DNA from: Pseudideonella sakaiensis
GTDB taxonomy: Bacteria > Pseudomonadota > Gammaproteobacteria > Burkholderiales > Burkholderiaceae_C
Reading direction: 5' to 3'
DNA: 64,000 bases
Assembly (NCBI RefSeq): GCF_001293525.1
Contig: NZ_BBYR01000017.1
Coordinates: 62,001 to 126,000 of the forward strand
Position 1 is the stretch's first letter, and each line of letters opens with the position of its first letter. A program made the translations under genes and the position numbers. Below are positions 44,650-54,461 of the stretch, piece after piece. The notes below the pieces were generated by a model. It searched no databases. It was given only the letters and a program-made list of their open reading frames with translations, and had not been told where the DNA came from.

Positions 44650-45362
44650 GTGCTCCCCCCGACCCTGCGGCCCCGATGGCCGGGCCCGGCGCGGCGGTCC
44701 CGTCGCCCGTCGTGCCGCGGTCCGACGACGCGGCCGGGCCCGTCGCGGCACCGGCCGGCCACGGCCCGGCGGCCGCCACCGCACGGCGGCGCCTGAAGCC
44801 CGGCGAGCGCCGGCTGCAGATCCTGCAGACGCTCGCGGCGATGCTCGAGCAGCCCGGCTCCGAGCGCATCACCACGGCCGCGCTCGCCGCGCGCCTGTCG
44901 CTCAGCGAGGCCGCGCTGTACCGCCATTTCGCCAGCAAGGCCCAGATGTTCGAGGGCCTGATCGAGTTCATCGAGCACAGCGTGTTCACGCTCACCCAGC
45001 AGATCTGCGAACGCGAGGCCGAGCCGCGGCTGCGGGCGCAGCGCATCGTCGCGGTGCTGCTGCAGTTCGGCGAGCGCAACCCCGGCATGACGCGGGTGAT
45101 GGTCGGCGACGCGCTGGTGCACGAGCACGAGCGGCTGCAGCAGCGCATGAACCAGTTCTTCGACCGCATCGAGTCGCAGCTGCGCATCGGGCTGCGCGAG
45201 GGGGCGGATCCGACGCTGGCGATGCCCACCGTCGACGCCCAGGTGCGCGCGTCGGCCCTCACGGCCTTCGCCGTCGGGCGGCTGCAGCGCTTCGCGCGCT
45301 CCGGCTTCCGGCGCGTGCCCACCGAGCACCTCGAGGCCGCGCTGCAGCTGCTGGTCGTGTGA
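44646..45362 (+). CDS. slmA: nucleoid occlusion factor SlmA (TetR family)
   Basis: SlmA binds specific chromosomal sites and disrupts FtsZ rings so that division avoids the nucleoid. This 238-residue protein has a Pro/Ala-rich N-terminal extension of about 45 residues. The TetR-type helix-turn-helix (about 65-105) has Thr-Thr-Ala-Ala-Leu-Ala-Ala-Arg-Leu-Ser-Leu-Ser-Glu-Ala-Ala-Leu-Tyr-Arg-His-Phe. The C-terminal helices keep the SlmA-type Glu-Arg-Asn-Pro-Gly-Met-Thr-Arg-Val. It is coupled to neighbours on both sides (ATGA, TGATG). Confidence 0.93.
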   Translation: MSAPPDPAAPMAGPGAAVPSPVVPRSDDAAGPVAAPAGHGPAAATARRRLKPGERRLQILQTLAAMLEQPGSERITTAALAARLSLSEAALYRHFASKAQMFEGLIEFIEHSVFTLTQQICEREAEPRLRAQRIVAVLLQFGERNPGMTRVMVGDALVHEHERLQQRMNQFFDRIESQLRIGLREGADPTLAMPTVDAQVRASALTAFAVGRLQRFARSGFRRVPTEHLEAALQLLVV

Positions 45363-46072
45363 TGGCGCCGTCCGCCATCGCGGGCGCGGCCGCGCTCGAA
45401 TGGGGCGGGCATCGCGTCGAGCTGCTGCCGCAGCGTGCGGCCTGGCTGCCGCAGCGGCACTGCCTGCTCGTGGCCGACCTGCACCTCGGCAAGGCGCTGA
45501 GTTTCCGGCGGCTCGGTGCGCCGGTGCCGCGCGGCACCACCGCCGACACCCTGCAGCGCCTGTCGGGCCTGCTGCAGGCCCTCGGTGCCCGCGAGCTGGT
45601 CGTGCTGGGCGACTTCCTGCATGCGCCGGAGGCCCAGGCCCCGGCCGTGCACGAGGCCTTGCTGCGCTGGCGCGCGGCCTGGCCGGACCTGGCGCTGACG
45701 CTGGTGCGCGGCAACCACGACGACCGCGCCGGCGACCCACCGGCCGCGCTCGGCCTGCGGGTGGTGGACGAGCCCTGGTGCCTCGCGCCGCCGGCCGCAC
45801 TGGCCGCGGGCATCCCGCAGGCCCCGCCGCTGCTGGCGCTGGCCCACCATCCGCTGCGCCGCGACGGTGCGCAGGTGCTGGCCGGCCACCTGCACCCCTG
45901 CGTGCACCTGTCCGGCCGGGCGCGCGACCGCCTGCGCCTGCCGTGCTTCCACTTCGCCCAGGGCGTCGGCGTGCTGCCGGCCTTCGGCGCCTTCACCGGC
46001 ATGCACCCGGTACGCCGGACGCCCGGCGACCAGGTCTGGGCGGCCGCGGACCGCGTGGTGGCACTGCGCTGA
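45362..46072 (+). CDS. pdeM: PdeM-like metallophosphoesterase (ligase-associated family)
   Basis: This 236-residue phosphoesterase has the dinuclear metal motifs in order: Ala-Asp-Leu-His-Leu-Gly-Lys, Gly-Asp-Phe-Leu-His, Gly-Asn-His-Asp, Ala-His-His-Pro and Gly-His-Leu-His-Pro. This belongs to the 'ligase-associated DNA damage response endonuclease PdeM' group, usually encoded with an ATP-dependent DNA ligase, a helicase and an exonuclease. None of those partners is adjacent here. Its ATG shares one base with the slmA stop (TGATG). The DNA-repair role is inferred from the family only. Confidence 0.85.
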   Translation: MAPSAIAGAAALEWGGHRVELLPQRAAWLPQRHCLLVADLHLGKALSFRRLGAPVPRGTTADTLQRLSGLLQALGARELVVLGDFLHAPEAQAPAVHEALLRWRAAWPDLALTLVRGNHDDRAGDPPAALGLRVVDEPWCLAPPAALAAGIPQAPPLLALAHHPLRRDGAQVLAGHLHPCVHLSGRARDRLRLPCFHFAQGVGVLPAFGAFTGMHPVRRTPGDQVWAAADRVVALR

Positions 46073-46136
46073 ACCCCGCGGCCCCCGGCCGGCGGCCCGG
46101 CGCTGCGGGGCCGAGCGCCTACACTGCCGGCCCATC

Positions 46137-47003
46137 ATGCCCTCCGTCGATACCCTGATCACGCGCGCCGAGGCCCTGCTGGCCCGCCTCGAGGCCGTGC
46201 TGCCGCTGCCGCTCGCCGCCCCGGACTGGTCCGCCTCGATCGCCTTCCGCTACCGCCGCCGGGCCGGTGGCTGCCGGCTGGAGCCGGTGCGCCACGTGGC
46301 CCGCATCCGGCTGGACGACCTCTGCGAGGTCGGGCCGCAGAAGGAGCGCCTGCTGCGCAACACCGCCCAGTTCGTGGCCGGCCATGCAGCCAACAACGTG
46401 CTGCTGACCGGCGCCCGCGGCACCGGCAAGAGCTCGCTGATCAAGGCCTGCCTGAACGAGTTCGCCGAGCGCGGCCTGCGGCTGATCGAGGTCGACAAGG
46501 CGGACCTGGTCGACCTGCCCGACCTGATCGATCTGGTCGCCGAGCGGCCCGAGCGCTTCGTGGTCTTCTGCGACGACCTGAGCTTCGACGAGGGCGAGGC
46601 CGGCTACAAGGCGCTGAAGTCCATCCTCGACGGCTCGGTGGCCCAGGCCGGCGACAACGTGCTGATCTACGCGACCAGCAACCGCCGCCACCTGCTGCCC
46701 GAGTACATGAAGGAGAACCTCGGCTACACCCACACCGAGGACGGCGAGGTGCATCCCGGCGAGGTGGTGGAGGAGAAGATCTCGCTGTCCGAGCGCTTCG
46801 GCCTGTGGATCAGCTTCTACCCGTTCACGCAGGCCGAGTACCTGGCGATCGCCGCGCAGTGGCTGCGCGGCTACGGCGTGCCCGAGGACGCGATCGCGGC
46901 GGCGCGCCAGGAGTGCCTGGTGTGGGCGCTGGAGCGCGGCTCGCGGTCCGGCCGGGTGGCGTTCCAGTTCGCGAAGGACTACGCGGGGAGGCACGCCTCG
47001 TGA
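46137..47003 (+). CDS. DUF815-family AAA+ ATPase
   Basis: This 288-residue protein has a Walker A, Gly-Ala-Arg-Gly-Thr-Gly-Lys-Ser-Ser (about 94-102), a Walker B-like Phe-Cys-Asp-Asp-Leu-Ser-Phe (about 142-148), and a sensor region Tyr-Ala-Thr-Ser-Asn-Arg-Arg-His. These match DUF815, a family of soluble AAA ATPases of unknown target. A TACACT box lies 16 bases upstream of the start. The following NUDIX gene overlaps by four bases (GTGA), a pairing common in Burkholderiales. The function is not known. Confidence 0.9.
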   Translation: MPSVDTLITRAEALLARLEAVLPLPLAAPDWSASIAFRYRRRAGGCRLEPVRHVARIRLDDLCEVGPQKERLLRNTAQFVAGHAANNVLLTGARGTGKSSLIKACLNEFAERGLRLIEVDKADLVDLPDLIDLVAERPERFVVFCDDLSFDEGEAGYKALKSILDGSVAQAGDNVLIYATSNRRHLLPEYMKENLGYTHTEDGEVHPGEVVEEKISLSERFGLWISFYPFTQAEYLAIAAQWLRGYGVPEDAIAAARQECLVWALERGSRSGRVAFQFAKDYAGRHAS

Positions 47004-47476
47004 CGGACTCGACCATGCCGGCGCTGCCGCCCGACGGGGCGGCGCGCACGCCGGTCGACGTGGCCGTGGGCGTGCTGATCGAGCGCGACGCGGCCGGCCG
47101 CGACGGCCGCTTCCTGCTCACCTCGCGGCCCGAAGGCAAGGTCTACGCCGGCCACTGGGAGTTCCCGGGCGGCAAGCTGGAGGCGGGCGAGACGGTCGAG
47201 CAGGCCCTGCGGCGCGAGCTGCGCGAGGAGATCGGCATCGAGGTGCGCCAGGTCGAGCCCTGGCGCGTGGAGATCGTCGACTACCCGCATGCCCGCGTGC
47301 GCCTGCACTTCTGCAAGGTGCACCGCTGGAGCGGCGAGTTCCAGATGCTGGAGGGCCAGGCCATGGCCTGGCAGGCGCTGCCGGTCGAGGTGGCACCGGT
47401 GCTGCCCGGCACGCTGCCGGTGCTGCAGTGGCTGGCCGAGGAGCGCGGCCACGCCGGGCCCACCCACCGAAGCTGA
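47000..47476 (+). CDS. mutT: NUDIX hydrolase, MutT-like
   Basis: This protein of about 158 residues has a complete NUDIX box: Gly-Gly-Lys-Leu-Glu-Ala-Gly-Glu, then Arg-Glu-Leu-Arg-Glu-Glu-Ile-Gly-Ile. The context Trp-Glu-Phe-Pro-Gly-Gly-Lys is typical of MutT enzymes that hydrolyse oxidised dGTP. There is no C-terminal thiamine synthase-like domain as in some longer betaproteobacterial MutT fusions. It starts at GTG 47000 overlapping the ATPase stop; an ATG at 47015 is an alternative. Substrate by family only. Confidence 0.85.
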   Translation: MTDSTMPALPPDGAARTPVDVAVGVLIERDAAGRDGRFLLTSRPEGKVYAGHWEFPGGKLEAGETVEQALRRELREEIGIEVRQVEPWRVEIVDYPHARVRLHFCKVHRWSGEFQMLEGQAMAWQALPVEVAPVLPGTLPVLQWLAEERGHAGPTHRS

Positions 47477-47489
47477 TTACACTGCCGCC

Positions 47490-47879
47490 ATGAGCTGGCT
47501 GGACGACGTCAAGTGGAATGCCGAGGGCCTGGTGCCGGTGATCGCGCAGGAACGCGGCAGCAAGGACGTGCTGATGTTCGCCTACATGAACCGCGAGGCG
47601 CTGGCGCAGACGGTGGCGCGTGGCGAGGCCGTCTACTGGAGCCGCTCGCGCGGCCGGCTGTGGCACAAGGGCGAGGCCTCGGGACATTTCCAGACCGTGC
47701 ACGAGGTGCGCGTCGACTGCGACCGCGACGTCGTGCTGCTCACCGTGACACAGCAGGGCCACGAACCCGGCATCGCCTGCCATACCGGCCGCCACAGCTG
47801 CTTCTTCGAGCGCTACGAGGATGGCGCGTGGCAGGTGGTGGAGCCGGTGCTGCAGGACCCCGAAACCATCTACCGTTGA
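47490..47879 (+). CDS. hisI: phosphoribosyl-AMP cyclohydrolase HisI
   Basis: HisI opens the adenine ring of phosphoribosyl-AMP in histidine synthesis. This 129-residue protein has the metal-binding motifs Trp-His-Lys-Gly-Glu-X-Ser-Gly-His, Val-Asp-Cys-Asp-X-Asp (magnesium) and Cys-His-Thr-Gly-Arg-His-Ser-Cys (zinc). hisE follows after 13 bases as a separate gene, unlike the fused HisIE of enterobacteria. The start is the ATG in the normal Met-Ser-Trp-Leu context. Confidence 0.97.
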   Translation: MSWLDDVKWNAEGLVPVIAQERGSKDVLMFAYMNREALAQTVARGEAVYWSRSRGRLWHKGEASGHFQTVHEVRVDCDRDVVLLTVTQQGHEPGIACHTGRHSCFFERYEDGAWQVVEPVLQDPETIYR

Positions 47880-47892
47880 AGCGGCCCCCGGG

Positions 47893-48264
47893 ATGAATGC
47901 CGAGCCTCTTTCGTCGCAGGACGTGCTGGCCCGCCTGGCCGCGGTGGTGGCCGAGCGTCGCCGCGGCGATCCGGAGCGCAGCTACGTCGCGCGCCTGTTC
48001 CACAAGGGCCACGACGCGCTGCTGAAGAAGATCGGCGAGGAGGCCACCGAGACGGTGATGGCCGCCAAGGACGGTGACCCGCGCAAGCTGGTCGGCGAGG
48101 TCGCCGACCTGTGGTTCCACTGCCTGCTGGTGCTGGAGGCGCATGGCCTGCGGCCGGCGGACGTGCTGGCCGAGCTGGAGCGGCGCGAGGGCCGGTCGGG
48201 CCTGGAGGAGTTCGCAGCCCGCAAGTTGCAGGATCGTGAACGACGAGAGGAACGGCAGCCATGA
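47893..48264 (+). CDS. hisE: phosphoribosyl-ATP diphosphatase HisE
   Basis: HisE cleaves pyrophosphate from phosphoribosyl-ATP, the step before HisI. This 123-residue all-alpha MazG-like protein has the metal-binding pattern [10 protein letters not shown] and Glu-Val-Ala-Asp-Leu-Trp-Phe-His. It overlaps the next gene by four bases (ATGA). Confidence 0.96.
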   Translation: MNAEPLSSQDVLARLAAVVAERRRGDPERSYVARLFHKGHDALLKKIGEEATETVMAAKDGDPRKLVGEVADLWFHCLLVLEAHGLRPADVLAELERREGRSGLEEFAARKLQDRERREERQP

Positions 48265-48638
48265 GCGAATCCCTGGGCCTGGACGAGAAATCCCGCGCGC
48301 TGAAGACGGTCGGCCACGTCAGCTACCTGCTGCACACCATCGTCGCGGTCAGCGCGGTGGTGCCGGGCGTGCAGGCCAGCGTGGCGCTGCTGATCGTGGC
48401 CTTCATCATCGACGTGGTGAAGAAGGACGACGCGCTGGGCACCTGGCAGGAATCGCATTTCCGCTGGCGCATCCGCAGCGTGCTGTGGGCCGGCGGGCTG
48501 TACCTCCTGACCGCGCCGCTGTGGCTGCTGCTGGCGCTGCCCGGGCTGCTGGCCTGGGCCATCATCTCCATCTGGTTCCTCTACCGCGTGGTCCGCGGCT
48601 GGCTGAACCTGAACGGCAACCAGCCGATGCCGACCTGA
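48261..48638 (+). CDS. DUF4870-like small membrane protein
   Basis: This 125-residue protein has three hydrophobic segments (about 18-38, 41-55 and 72-108), with short charged loops. Such proteins regularly lie between hisE and the HIT gene in Burkholderiales. Function unknown. Its ATG overlaps the hisE stop, so it is probably translated from the his transcript. Confidence 0.8.
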   Translation: MSESLGLDEKSRALKTVGHVSYLLHTIVAVSAVVPGVQASVALLIVAFIIDVVKKDDALGTWQESHFRWRIRSVLWAGGLYLLTAPLWLLLALPGLLAWAIISIWFLYRVVRGWLNLNGNQPMPT

Positions 48639-48652
48639 GCGCACGAGCCGCC

Positions 48653-49003
48653 ATGAACCACGACCCGAGCTGCATCTTCTGCCGCATCGCGAGCGGCCAG
48701 CTGCCGTCGCGCAAGGTGTACGAGGACGAGCAGCTGCTCGCCTTCCACGACATCGCCCCCTGGGCCCCGGTGCACTTCCTGATCATCCCGAAGAAGCACA
48801 TCGCCTCGCTGGCCGACACGACGCCGGCCGCGCACGAGGCGCTGCTCGGCCGCATGCTGGCACTGGCCCCCGGGCTGGCGCGCGAGCAGGGCGTGACCAA
48901 CGGCTTCCGCACGCTGATCAACACCGGCGAGGACGGGCTGCAGGAGGTGCCCCACCTGCACATGCACGTGATCGGCGGCCCGCGGCCCTGGAAGAAGGGC
49001 TGA
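48653..49003 (+). CDS. HIT-family (HINT-like) nucleotide hydrolase
   Basis: This 116-residue protein has the triad His-Leu-His-Met-His-Val-Ile-Gly-Gly near residues 101-109 and a start Cys-Ile-Phe-Cys-Arg-Ile, typical of HINT proteins that hydrolyse AMP-linked amines. The two N-terminal Cys residues and a downstream His could bind zinc, as in many relatives. It closes the hisI-hisE group; a promoter-like box for tatA follows. Confidence 0.93.
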   Translation: MNHDPSCIFCRIASGQLPSRKVYEDEQLLAFHDIAPWAPVHFLIIPKKHIASLADTTPAAHEALLGRMLALAPGLAREQGVTNGFRTLINTGEDGLQEVPHLHMHVIGGPRPWKKG

Positions 49004-49111
49004 ACCGGCGCCTGCCCGCCCGGCCCTGGCCCGGGCACGGCGGCGCAATCCACTGCCGCGCACCGGGTCTTGCGGCAGCCGCGGCAGCGGCAGGGTGTCC
49101 GTGCCCTCGCC

Positions 49112-49117
49112 TAGAAT
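49112..49117 (+). promoter_or_regulatory. -10 box TAGAAT upstream of tatA
   Basis: TAGAAT lies 28 bases before the tatA ATG, which is preceded by an AGGAG ribosome site. Upstream sequence shows no good -35 hexamer. Confidence 0.45.
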
Positions 49118-49144
49118 CCGCCGCATTCGGAACAGGAGAGAACC

Positions 49145-49384
49145 ATGGGTTCATTCAGTGTGTGGCATTGGCTGATCGTGCTGCTGATCGTCGTGCTGGT
49201 GTTCGGCACGAAGAAGCTCAAGAACATCGGTTCGGACCTGGGCGGTGCGGTCAAGGGCTTCAAGGACGGCGTGCGCGACGGGGGCAGCAGCAGCGCCGCC
49301 GCCGACGAGTCGCCGGCGCAGGTGACGGCCGCGAAGAAGGTCGACGGCAACACCGTCGACGTCGAGGCGAAGACCAAGTCCTGA
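49145..49384 (+). CDS. tatA: Sec-independent translocase TatA
   Basis: TatA oligomerises to form the pore or membrane-thinning patch of the Tat pathway for folded proteins. This 79-residue protein has one N-terminal transmembrane segment (about 5-20), then Phe-Gly-Thr-Lys-Lys-Leu at the hinge. An amphipathic helix (Leu-Gly-Gly-Ala-Val-Lys-Gly-Phe-Lys) and an acidic tail follow. It leads tatABC. Confidence 0.96.
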   Translation: MGSFSVWHWLIVLLIVVLVFGTKKLKNIGSDLGGAVKGFKDGVRDGGSSSAAADESPAQVTAAKKVDGNTVDVEAKTKS

Positions 49385-49424
49385 GCCGCCGACCGACGGG
49401 CCCGGCCCGGAGGGCCCTGAACGC

Positions 49425-49925
49425 ATGATCGATTTCGGTTTCGACAAGCTCGCGCTGATCGGCACGGTCGCCCTGATCGTGATCGGCCCGGAGAAGCTGC
49501 CGCGCGTGGCCCGCACCGTCGGCCACCTGCTGGGCAAGGCGCAGCGCTACGTGGCCGACGTGAAGGCGGAGGTCAACCGCTCGATCGAGCTCGAGGAGCT
49601 CAAGAAGATGAAGGGCGAGTTCGAGGACGCCGCCCGCAACGTCGAGCAGACCGTGAACCAGCACATCCACGACACCGGCCGGGAGTTCGACCAGGCCTGG
49701 AAGGACATGGACGCCGCCTCGTCCGGCAGCCTGGGCGGCGCTGACGATGGCTCGGCGCTGGCCGCCCCGCTGCAGCCGCCGGTGCCCGAGTACCGGCACC
49801 CGAAGAAGAAGTGGCGGCTCAAGCGTGGCGCCGTGCCGCAGTGGTACAAGCAGCGCAACGGCGTGCGCACCCGCACCCAGTCCGGCGCGGCGCGCGTGGC
49901 GCGCTTCCGCCCGCCGTCACGATGA
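49425..49925 (+). CDS. tatB: Sec-independent translocase TatB
   Basis: TatB helps TatC recognise twin-arginine signals. This 166-residue protein has the TatB start (Ile-Asp-Phe-Gly-Phe-Asp-Lys-Leu), a transmembrane segment to about 22 with Gly-Pro-Glu-Lys-Leu-Pro at the hinge, a long amphipathic helix (about 30-105) and a Pro-rich, basic tail. Its stop overlaps tatC (ATGA). Confidence 0.95.
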   Translation: MIDFGFDKLALIGTVALIVIGPEKLPRVARTVGHLLGKAQRYVADVKAEVNRSIELEELKKMKGEFEDAARNVEQTVNQHIHDTGREFDQAWKDMDAASSGSLGGADDGSALAAPLQPPVPEYRHPKKKWRLKRGAVPQWYKQRNGVRTRTQSGAARVARFRPPSR

Positions 49926-50719
49926 GCAGCAGCGATCCCGAGCGCCCCGACGAACTCGAGGGCACCGAGCAGCCTTTCGTCTCCCACCTGGTCGAGCTGC
50001 GCGACCGCCTGATCCGTGCGATCGCGGCGGTGGCCGTGTGCTTCGCGGTGCTGGCGCTGTGGCCCGGCCCGTCGGCGATGTACGACCTGCTGGCCGCGCC
50101 GATGGTCTCGCACCTGCCCGCCGGCAGCACGATGATCGCCACCAACGTGATCTCGCCCTTCGTGGTGCCGCTGAAGATCACGCTGCTCGCGGCCTTCCTG
50201 GTGGCCTTGCCCGTGGTGCTCTACCAGGTCTGGGCCTTCGTCGCGCCAGGCCTGTACAGCCACGAGAAGCGCCTCGTGCTGCCGCTGGTGGTGTCGAGCA
50301 CGCTGCTGTTCTTCCTGGGCGTGGCCTTCTGCTACTTCTTCGTGTTCGGCCAGGTCTTCAAGTTCATCCAGAGTTTCGCGCCAAAGAGCGTCACCGCGGC
50401 GCCGGACATCGAGGCCTACCTCGGCTTCGTGCTGACGATGTTCATCGCCTTCGGCGCGGCCTTCGAGGTGCCGGTGGTGGTGGTCGTGCTGGCCCGCATG
50501 GGCCTGGTCAGCATCGAGAAGCTGCAGGCCTTCCGCGGCTACTTCATCGTGCTGGCCTTCGTGATCGCGGCGATCATCACGCCGCCGGACGTGGTCTCGC
50601 AGCTCGCGCTGGCGATCCCGATGTGCCTGCTCTACGAGCTCGGGATCGTCGCGGCGCGGATGTTCATCAAGCACACCCGCGCGCCCGACGACGCGTCGGA
50701 GAAGACGCCGGCCGCCTGA
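49922..50719 (+). CDS. tatC: Sec-independent translocase TatC
   Basis: TatC is the signal-peptide receptor of the Tat pathway. This 265-residue protein has six transmembrane segments. The family motif [12 protein letters not shown] lies at residues 19-30, and the conserved Phe-Glu-Val-Pro (Phe-Glu of the receptor site) in the fourth membrane region. The petA gene encoding a classical Tat substrate lies 3.7 kb downstream. Confidence 0.97.
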   Translation: MSSSDPERPDELEGTEQPFVSHLVELRDRLIRAIAAVAVCFAVLALWPGPSAMYDLLAAPMVSHLPAGSTMIATNVISPFVVPLKITLLAAFLVALPVVLYQVWAFVAPGLYSHEKRLVLPLVVSSTLLFFLGVAFCYFFVFGQVFKFIQSFAPKSVTAAPDIEAYLGFVLTMFIAFGAAFEVPVVVVVLARMGLVSIEKLQAFRGYFIVLAFVIAAIITPPDVVSQLALAIPMCLLYELGIVAARMFIKHTRAPDDASEKTPAA

Positions 50720-50746
50720 CGCGGGCCGGCCGCCGGCGCGCGGCGT

Positions 50747-51916
<1,170 letters not shown>

Positions 51917-51930
51917 GTACAGTTGTCCGG

Positions 51931-52680
51931 ATGGTTCACCGCAGCGAGCTCGAATCTCACCTGAATGCCCTCCTGGACACCGGCCGCTTCCGTGATTATG
52001 GGCCGAACGGTCTGCAGGTCGAGGGGCGGGCCGAGGTGCGCCGGCTCGTCTCGGGCGTCACCGCCAGCCTGGCGCTGATCGAGGCCGCGGTCGAGGCCGG
52101 CGCCGATGCGCTGCTGGTGCACCACGGGCTGTTCTGGCGCGGCCAGGACGGCCGCGTGACCGGCTGGATGCGCCAGCGCCTGGCGCGCCTGCTGGCGCAC
52201 GACATCAACCTCTACGCCTACCACCTGCCGCTGGACGCCCACCCGGTGCTCGGCAACAACGCGCGCCTGGGTGCCTTGCTCGGCTGGCAGGCCGACGGCC
52301 GCTTCGGCGAGCAGGACCTCGGCGTGATCGGCGACGCCGCCGACACGCCCAGCCTGGCGGCGCTCCAGGCCCGGGTCGCCGAGCGGCTCGGCCGGACGCC
52401 GCTGGTGGTGCCGGGCGACGGCCGGCCGCTGCGGCGCATCGCCTGGTGCACCGGCGGCGCCCAGGGCTACTTCGAGGCGGCGATCGCGGCCGGGGCCGAC
52501 GCCTACCTGACCGGCGAGATCTCCGAGCCGCAGGCCCACCTCGCGCGCGAGACCGGCGTGGCCTTCCTCGCCTGCGGGCACCACGCGACCGAGCGCTACG
52601 GGGCGCCGGCGGTGGGCGAGGCGGTGGCGCGGCAGTTCGGACTCGAGCACCGCTTCATCGAGGTGCCGAACCCGGCCTGA
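51931..52680 (+). CDS. Nif3-like dinuclear metal-centre protein (YbgI family)
   Basis: This 249-residue protein has the metal ligands of the family: Val-His-His-Gly-Leu-Phe-Trp near residue 62, Thr-Gly-Glu near 192, and a C-terminal Gly-His-His-Ala-Thr-Glu near 213. Nif3/YbgI proteins form toroidal hexamers with two metals per subunit, and some relatives act as GTP cyclohydrolase-type enzymes; the cellular role is unclear. No ribosome site is seen. The PdxA-family gene starts 4 bases after its stop. Confidence 0.93.
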   Translation: MVHRSELESHLNALLDTGRFRDYGPNGLQVEGRAEVRRLVSGVTASLALIEAAVEAGADALLVHHGLFWRGQDGRVTGWMRQRLARLLAHDINLYAYHLPLDAHPVLGNNARLGALLGWQADGRFGEQDLGVIGDAADTPSLAALQARVAERLGRTPLVVPGDGRPLRRIAWCTGGAQGYFEAAIAAGADAYLTGEISEPQAHLARETGVAFLACGHHATERYGAPAVGEAVARQFGLEHRFIEVPNPA

Positions 52681-52684
52681 TGCC

Positions 52685-53722
52685 ATGCGCCCCGACGGAG
52701 ATCCCGCCGGCCTGCCGATCGCCTTCACGATGGGCGACGCCTGCGGCATCGGCCCCGAGCTGATCGCGATGCTGTTCCGCGCGCGCCGGGTGCCGGGCAG
52801 CCTCGTGCTGGGCGACGTCGGCGTGCTGCGCCGCGCGGCGGCCTGGGTCGGCGGGCTGCCGGTGGCCGTGCTCGCGCACCCGCAGGACGCGGCCGACGCG
52901 CCGCCGGGCAGCCTGCCGGTGCTGCCGGTGGCGGGCCTGCCGCCGGGCCTGGCAGCGCTGCCGCCGGGCCGCGTCGAGGCGCGCGCCGGCGCTGCGGCCG
53001 CGGCCTGCATCACCGAGGGCGTGCAGCGGGTGCGCGACGGCGAACTCGCCGCGCTGGTGACCGCGCCGATCCACAAGGAGGCGCTGTCGGCTGCCGGCCT
53101 GCCGTTCCCTGGCCACACCGAGATGCTCCAGCACCTGGCCGCCGCCGAGGGCAGCGGCCCGCCGCCGGTGCGCATGATGCTGGCCAACGAGGAACTGCGG
53201 GTGGTGCTGGTGACGATCCACCAGTCGCTGCGCTCGGCGATCGATGCGCTGAGTACCGCCGGCATCCTCGAGACCCTGCGCATCGCCGACCGCAGCCTGC
53301 GCGGACTCGGCCTCGCGGCCCCGCGCCTGGCGGTGGCCGGGCTGAACCCGCATGCCGGCGAGGGTGGCCTGTTCGGCGACGAGGAGATCCGGCTGATCGC
53401 GCCGGCGATCGCCGCGGCGCGGGCCGAAGGCATCGACGCCCGCGGCCCCTATGCGCCGGACACCGTCTTCATGCGCGCCCGCCATGCGCCGCCGGCGCAC
53501 CCGGGCGAATTCGATGCCGTGGTGGCGATGACGCACGACCACGGCCTGATCCCGGTCAAGTACCTCGGCGTGGAGCAGGGCGTGAACGTCACGCTCGGAC
53601 TGCCCTTCGTGCGCACCAGCCCGGACCATGGCACCGCCTTCGACCTGGCAGGCACCGGCCGGGCCGATCCGGCGAGCCTGTGGGCGGCCTGGCGCATGGC
53701 CGGCCGCCTGCTCGGGCGCTGA
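52685..53722 (+). CDS. pdxA: PdxA-family dehydrogenase (4-hydroxythreonine-4-phosphate dehydrogenase or paralogue)
   Basis: PdxA oxidises 4-phosphohydroxy-threonine in vitamin B6 synthesis. This 345-residue protein has the family metal ligands: His in Phe-Pro-Gly-His-Thr-Glu, His in Thr-Ile-His-Gln-Ser-Leu, and His in Met-Thr-His-Asp-His-Gly. It also has Gly-Leu-Asn-Pro-His-Ala-Gly-Glu-Gly-Gly. Two stretches differ from E. coli PdxA: Met-Gly-Asp-Ala-Cys-Gly instead of Met-Gly-Asp-Pro-Ala-Gly, and Thr-Ile-His-Gln-Ser-Leu instead of Thr-Thr-His-Leu-Pro-Leu. This resembles the PdxA2/TphB-like catabolic branch. The Nif3-like gene is immediately upstream, with no B6 genes adjacent. Confidence 0.82.
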   Translation: MRPDGDPAGLPIAFTMGDACGIGPELIAMLFRARRVPGSLVLGDVGVLRRAAAWVGGLPVAVLAHPQDAADAPPGSLPVLPVAGLPPGLAALPPGRVEARAGAAAAACITEGVQRVRDGELAALVTAPIHKEALSAAGLPFPGHTEMLQHLAAAEGSGPPPVRMMLANEELRVVLVTIHQSLRSAIDALSTAGILETLRIADRSLRGLGLAAPRLAVAGLNPHAGEGGLFGDEEIRLIAPAIAAARAEGIDARGPYAPDTVFMRARHAPPAHPGEFDAVVAMTHDHGLIPVKYLGVEQGVNVTLGLPFVRTSPDHGTAFDLAGTGRADPASLWAAWRMAGRLLGR

Positions 53723-53732
53723 CGGCCCGTCG

Positions 53733-53764
53733 GCCGGCCGGCGGCCGGGCCGCCGCCGGCCGGC
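53733..53764. terminator. 13-base perfect hairpin between convergent pdxA-family gene and mscL
   Basis: The arm GCCGGCCGGCGGC (53733-53745) and its reverse complement (53752-53764) flank a 6-base loop in the 48 bases between two convergent stops. It can act on both strands. There is no T-tract. Confidence 0.55.
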
Positions 53765-53770
53765 AGCCGG

Positions 53771-54208
53771 TCACTTGCGCAGCGCGTCGCGGATCTCGCG
53801 CAGCAGCACCACGTCCTCCGGCGTCGGGGCCGGCGGCGCCGGCGGCTCCGGCGGCGCGTCGCGCTTCAGCCGGTTGATCTGCTTGACCATCATGAAGATG
53901 ATGAAGGCGAGGATCACGAAGTTGATCGACACCGTCAGGAAGTTGCCGTAGGCGAACAGCGGGACGCCGGCCTTGGTCAGCGCGTCGTAGGTCATCGGGC
54001 CGGTGTAGCCGGGCGGCGGCGACGCCAGCATCACGAAGTAGTTCGAGAAATCCAGGCCGCCGAACAGGCGGCCGACGATGGGCATGATCAGGTCCTTGAC
54101 CACGGAGTCGACGATCTTGCCGAAGGCCGCGCCGATGATCACGCCGACCGCCAGGTCGACCACATTCCCCTTGACGGCGAACTCCTTGAACTCCGATGCG
54201 AAACTCAT
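53771..54208 (-). CDS. mscL: large-conductance mechanosensitive channel MscL
   Basis: MscL is the emergency valve opened by membrane tension on osmotic downshock. This 145-residue protein has the conserved start Glu-Phe-Lys-Glu-Phe-Ala-X-Lys-Gly-Asn-Val-Val-Asp-Leu-Ala-Val-Gly, two transmembrane segments (about 15-43 and 75-97), and a C-terminal bundle with Leu-Arg-Glu-Ile-Arg-Asp. The ATG at 54208 is the family start; the frame continues 37 codons further upstream without coding character. Confidence 0.97.
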   Translation of the reverse strand: MSFASEFKEFAVKGNVVDLAVGVIIGAAFGKIVDSVVKDLIMPIVGRLFGGLDFSNYFVMLASPPPGYTGPMTYDALTKAGVPLFAYGNFLTVSINFVILAFIIFMMVKQINRLKRDAPPEPPAPPAPTPEDVVLLREIRDALRK

Positions 54209-54410
54209 CGCTGCTGCTCCCTGGGTCCCCGGCGTCGGGCGCCGAGTCGGTTCTGGTTCGGGTGGGCCGGCGCGCCTGCACCGGTCGGCCGAGTATTGCC
54301 GAGCCGACCCCGAAGTCAAGGCGCGTGCGGCCCGGGCGGGAGCGGCGGTCCTGCGTGGCCCGCGCGCACCCGACGGTGCGCTCGCCGGCTGCAGGCAACG
54401 ATCGCTGGGC

Positions 54411-54416
54411 TAGAAT
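54411..54416 (+). promoter_or_regulatory. -10 box TAGAAT upstream of petABC
   Basis: TAGAAT lies 46 bases before the petA start in the 253-base region between mscL and petA. A -35 hexamer is not convincing. The rest of the region holds nothing I can assign. Confidence 0.45.
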
Positions 54417-54461
54417 CGCGGGTTGTCCCGAACTGATCGCGATCCACGTCGAGGTTTTTGC

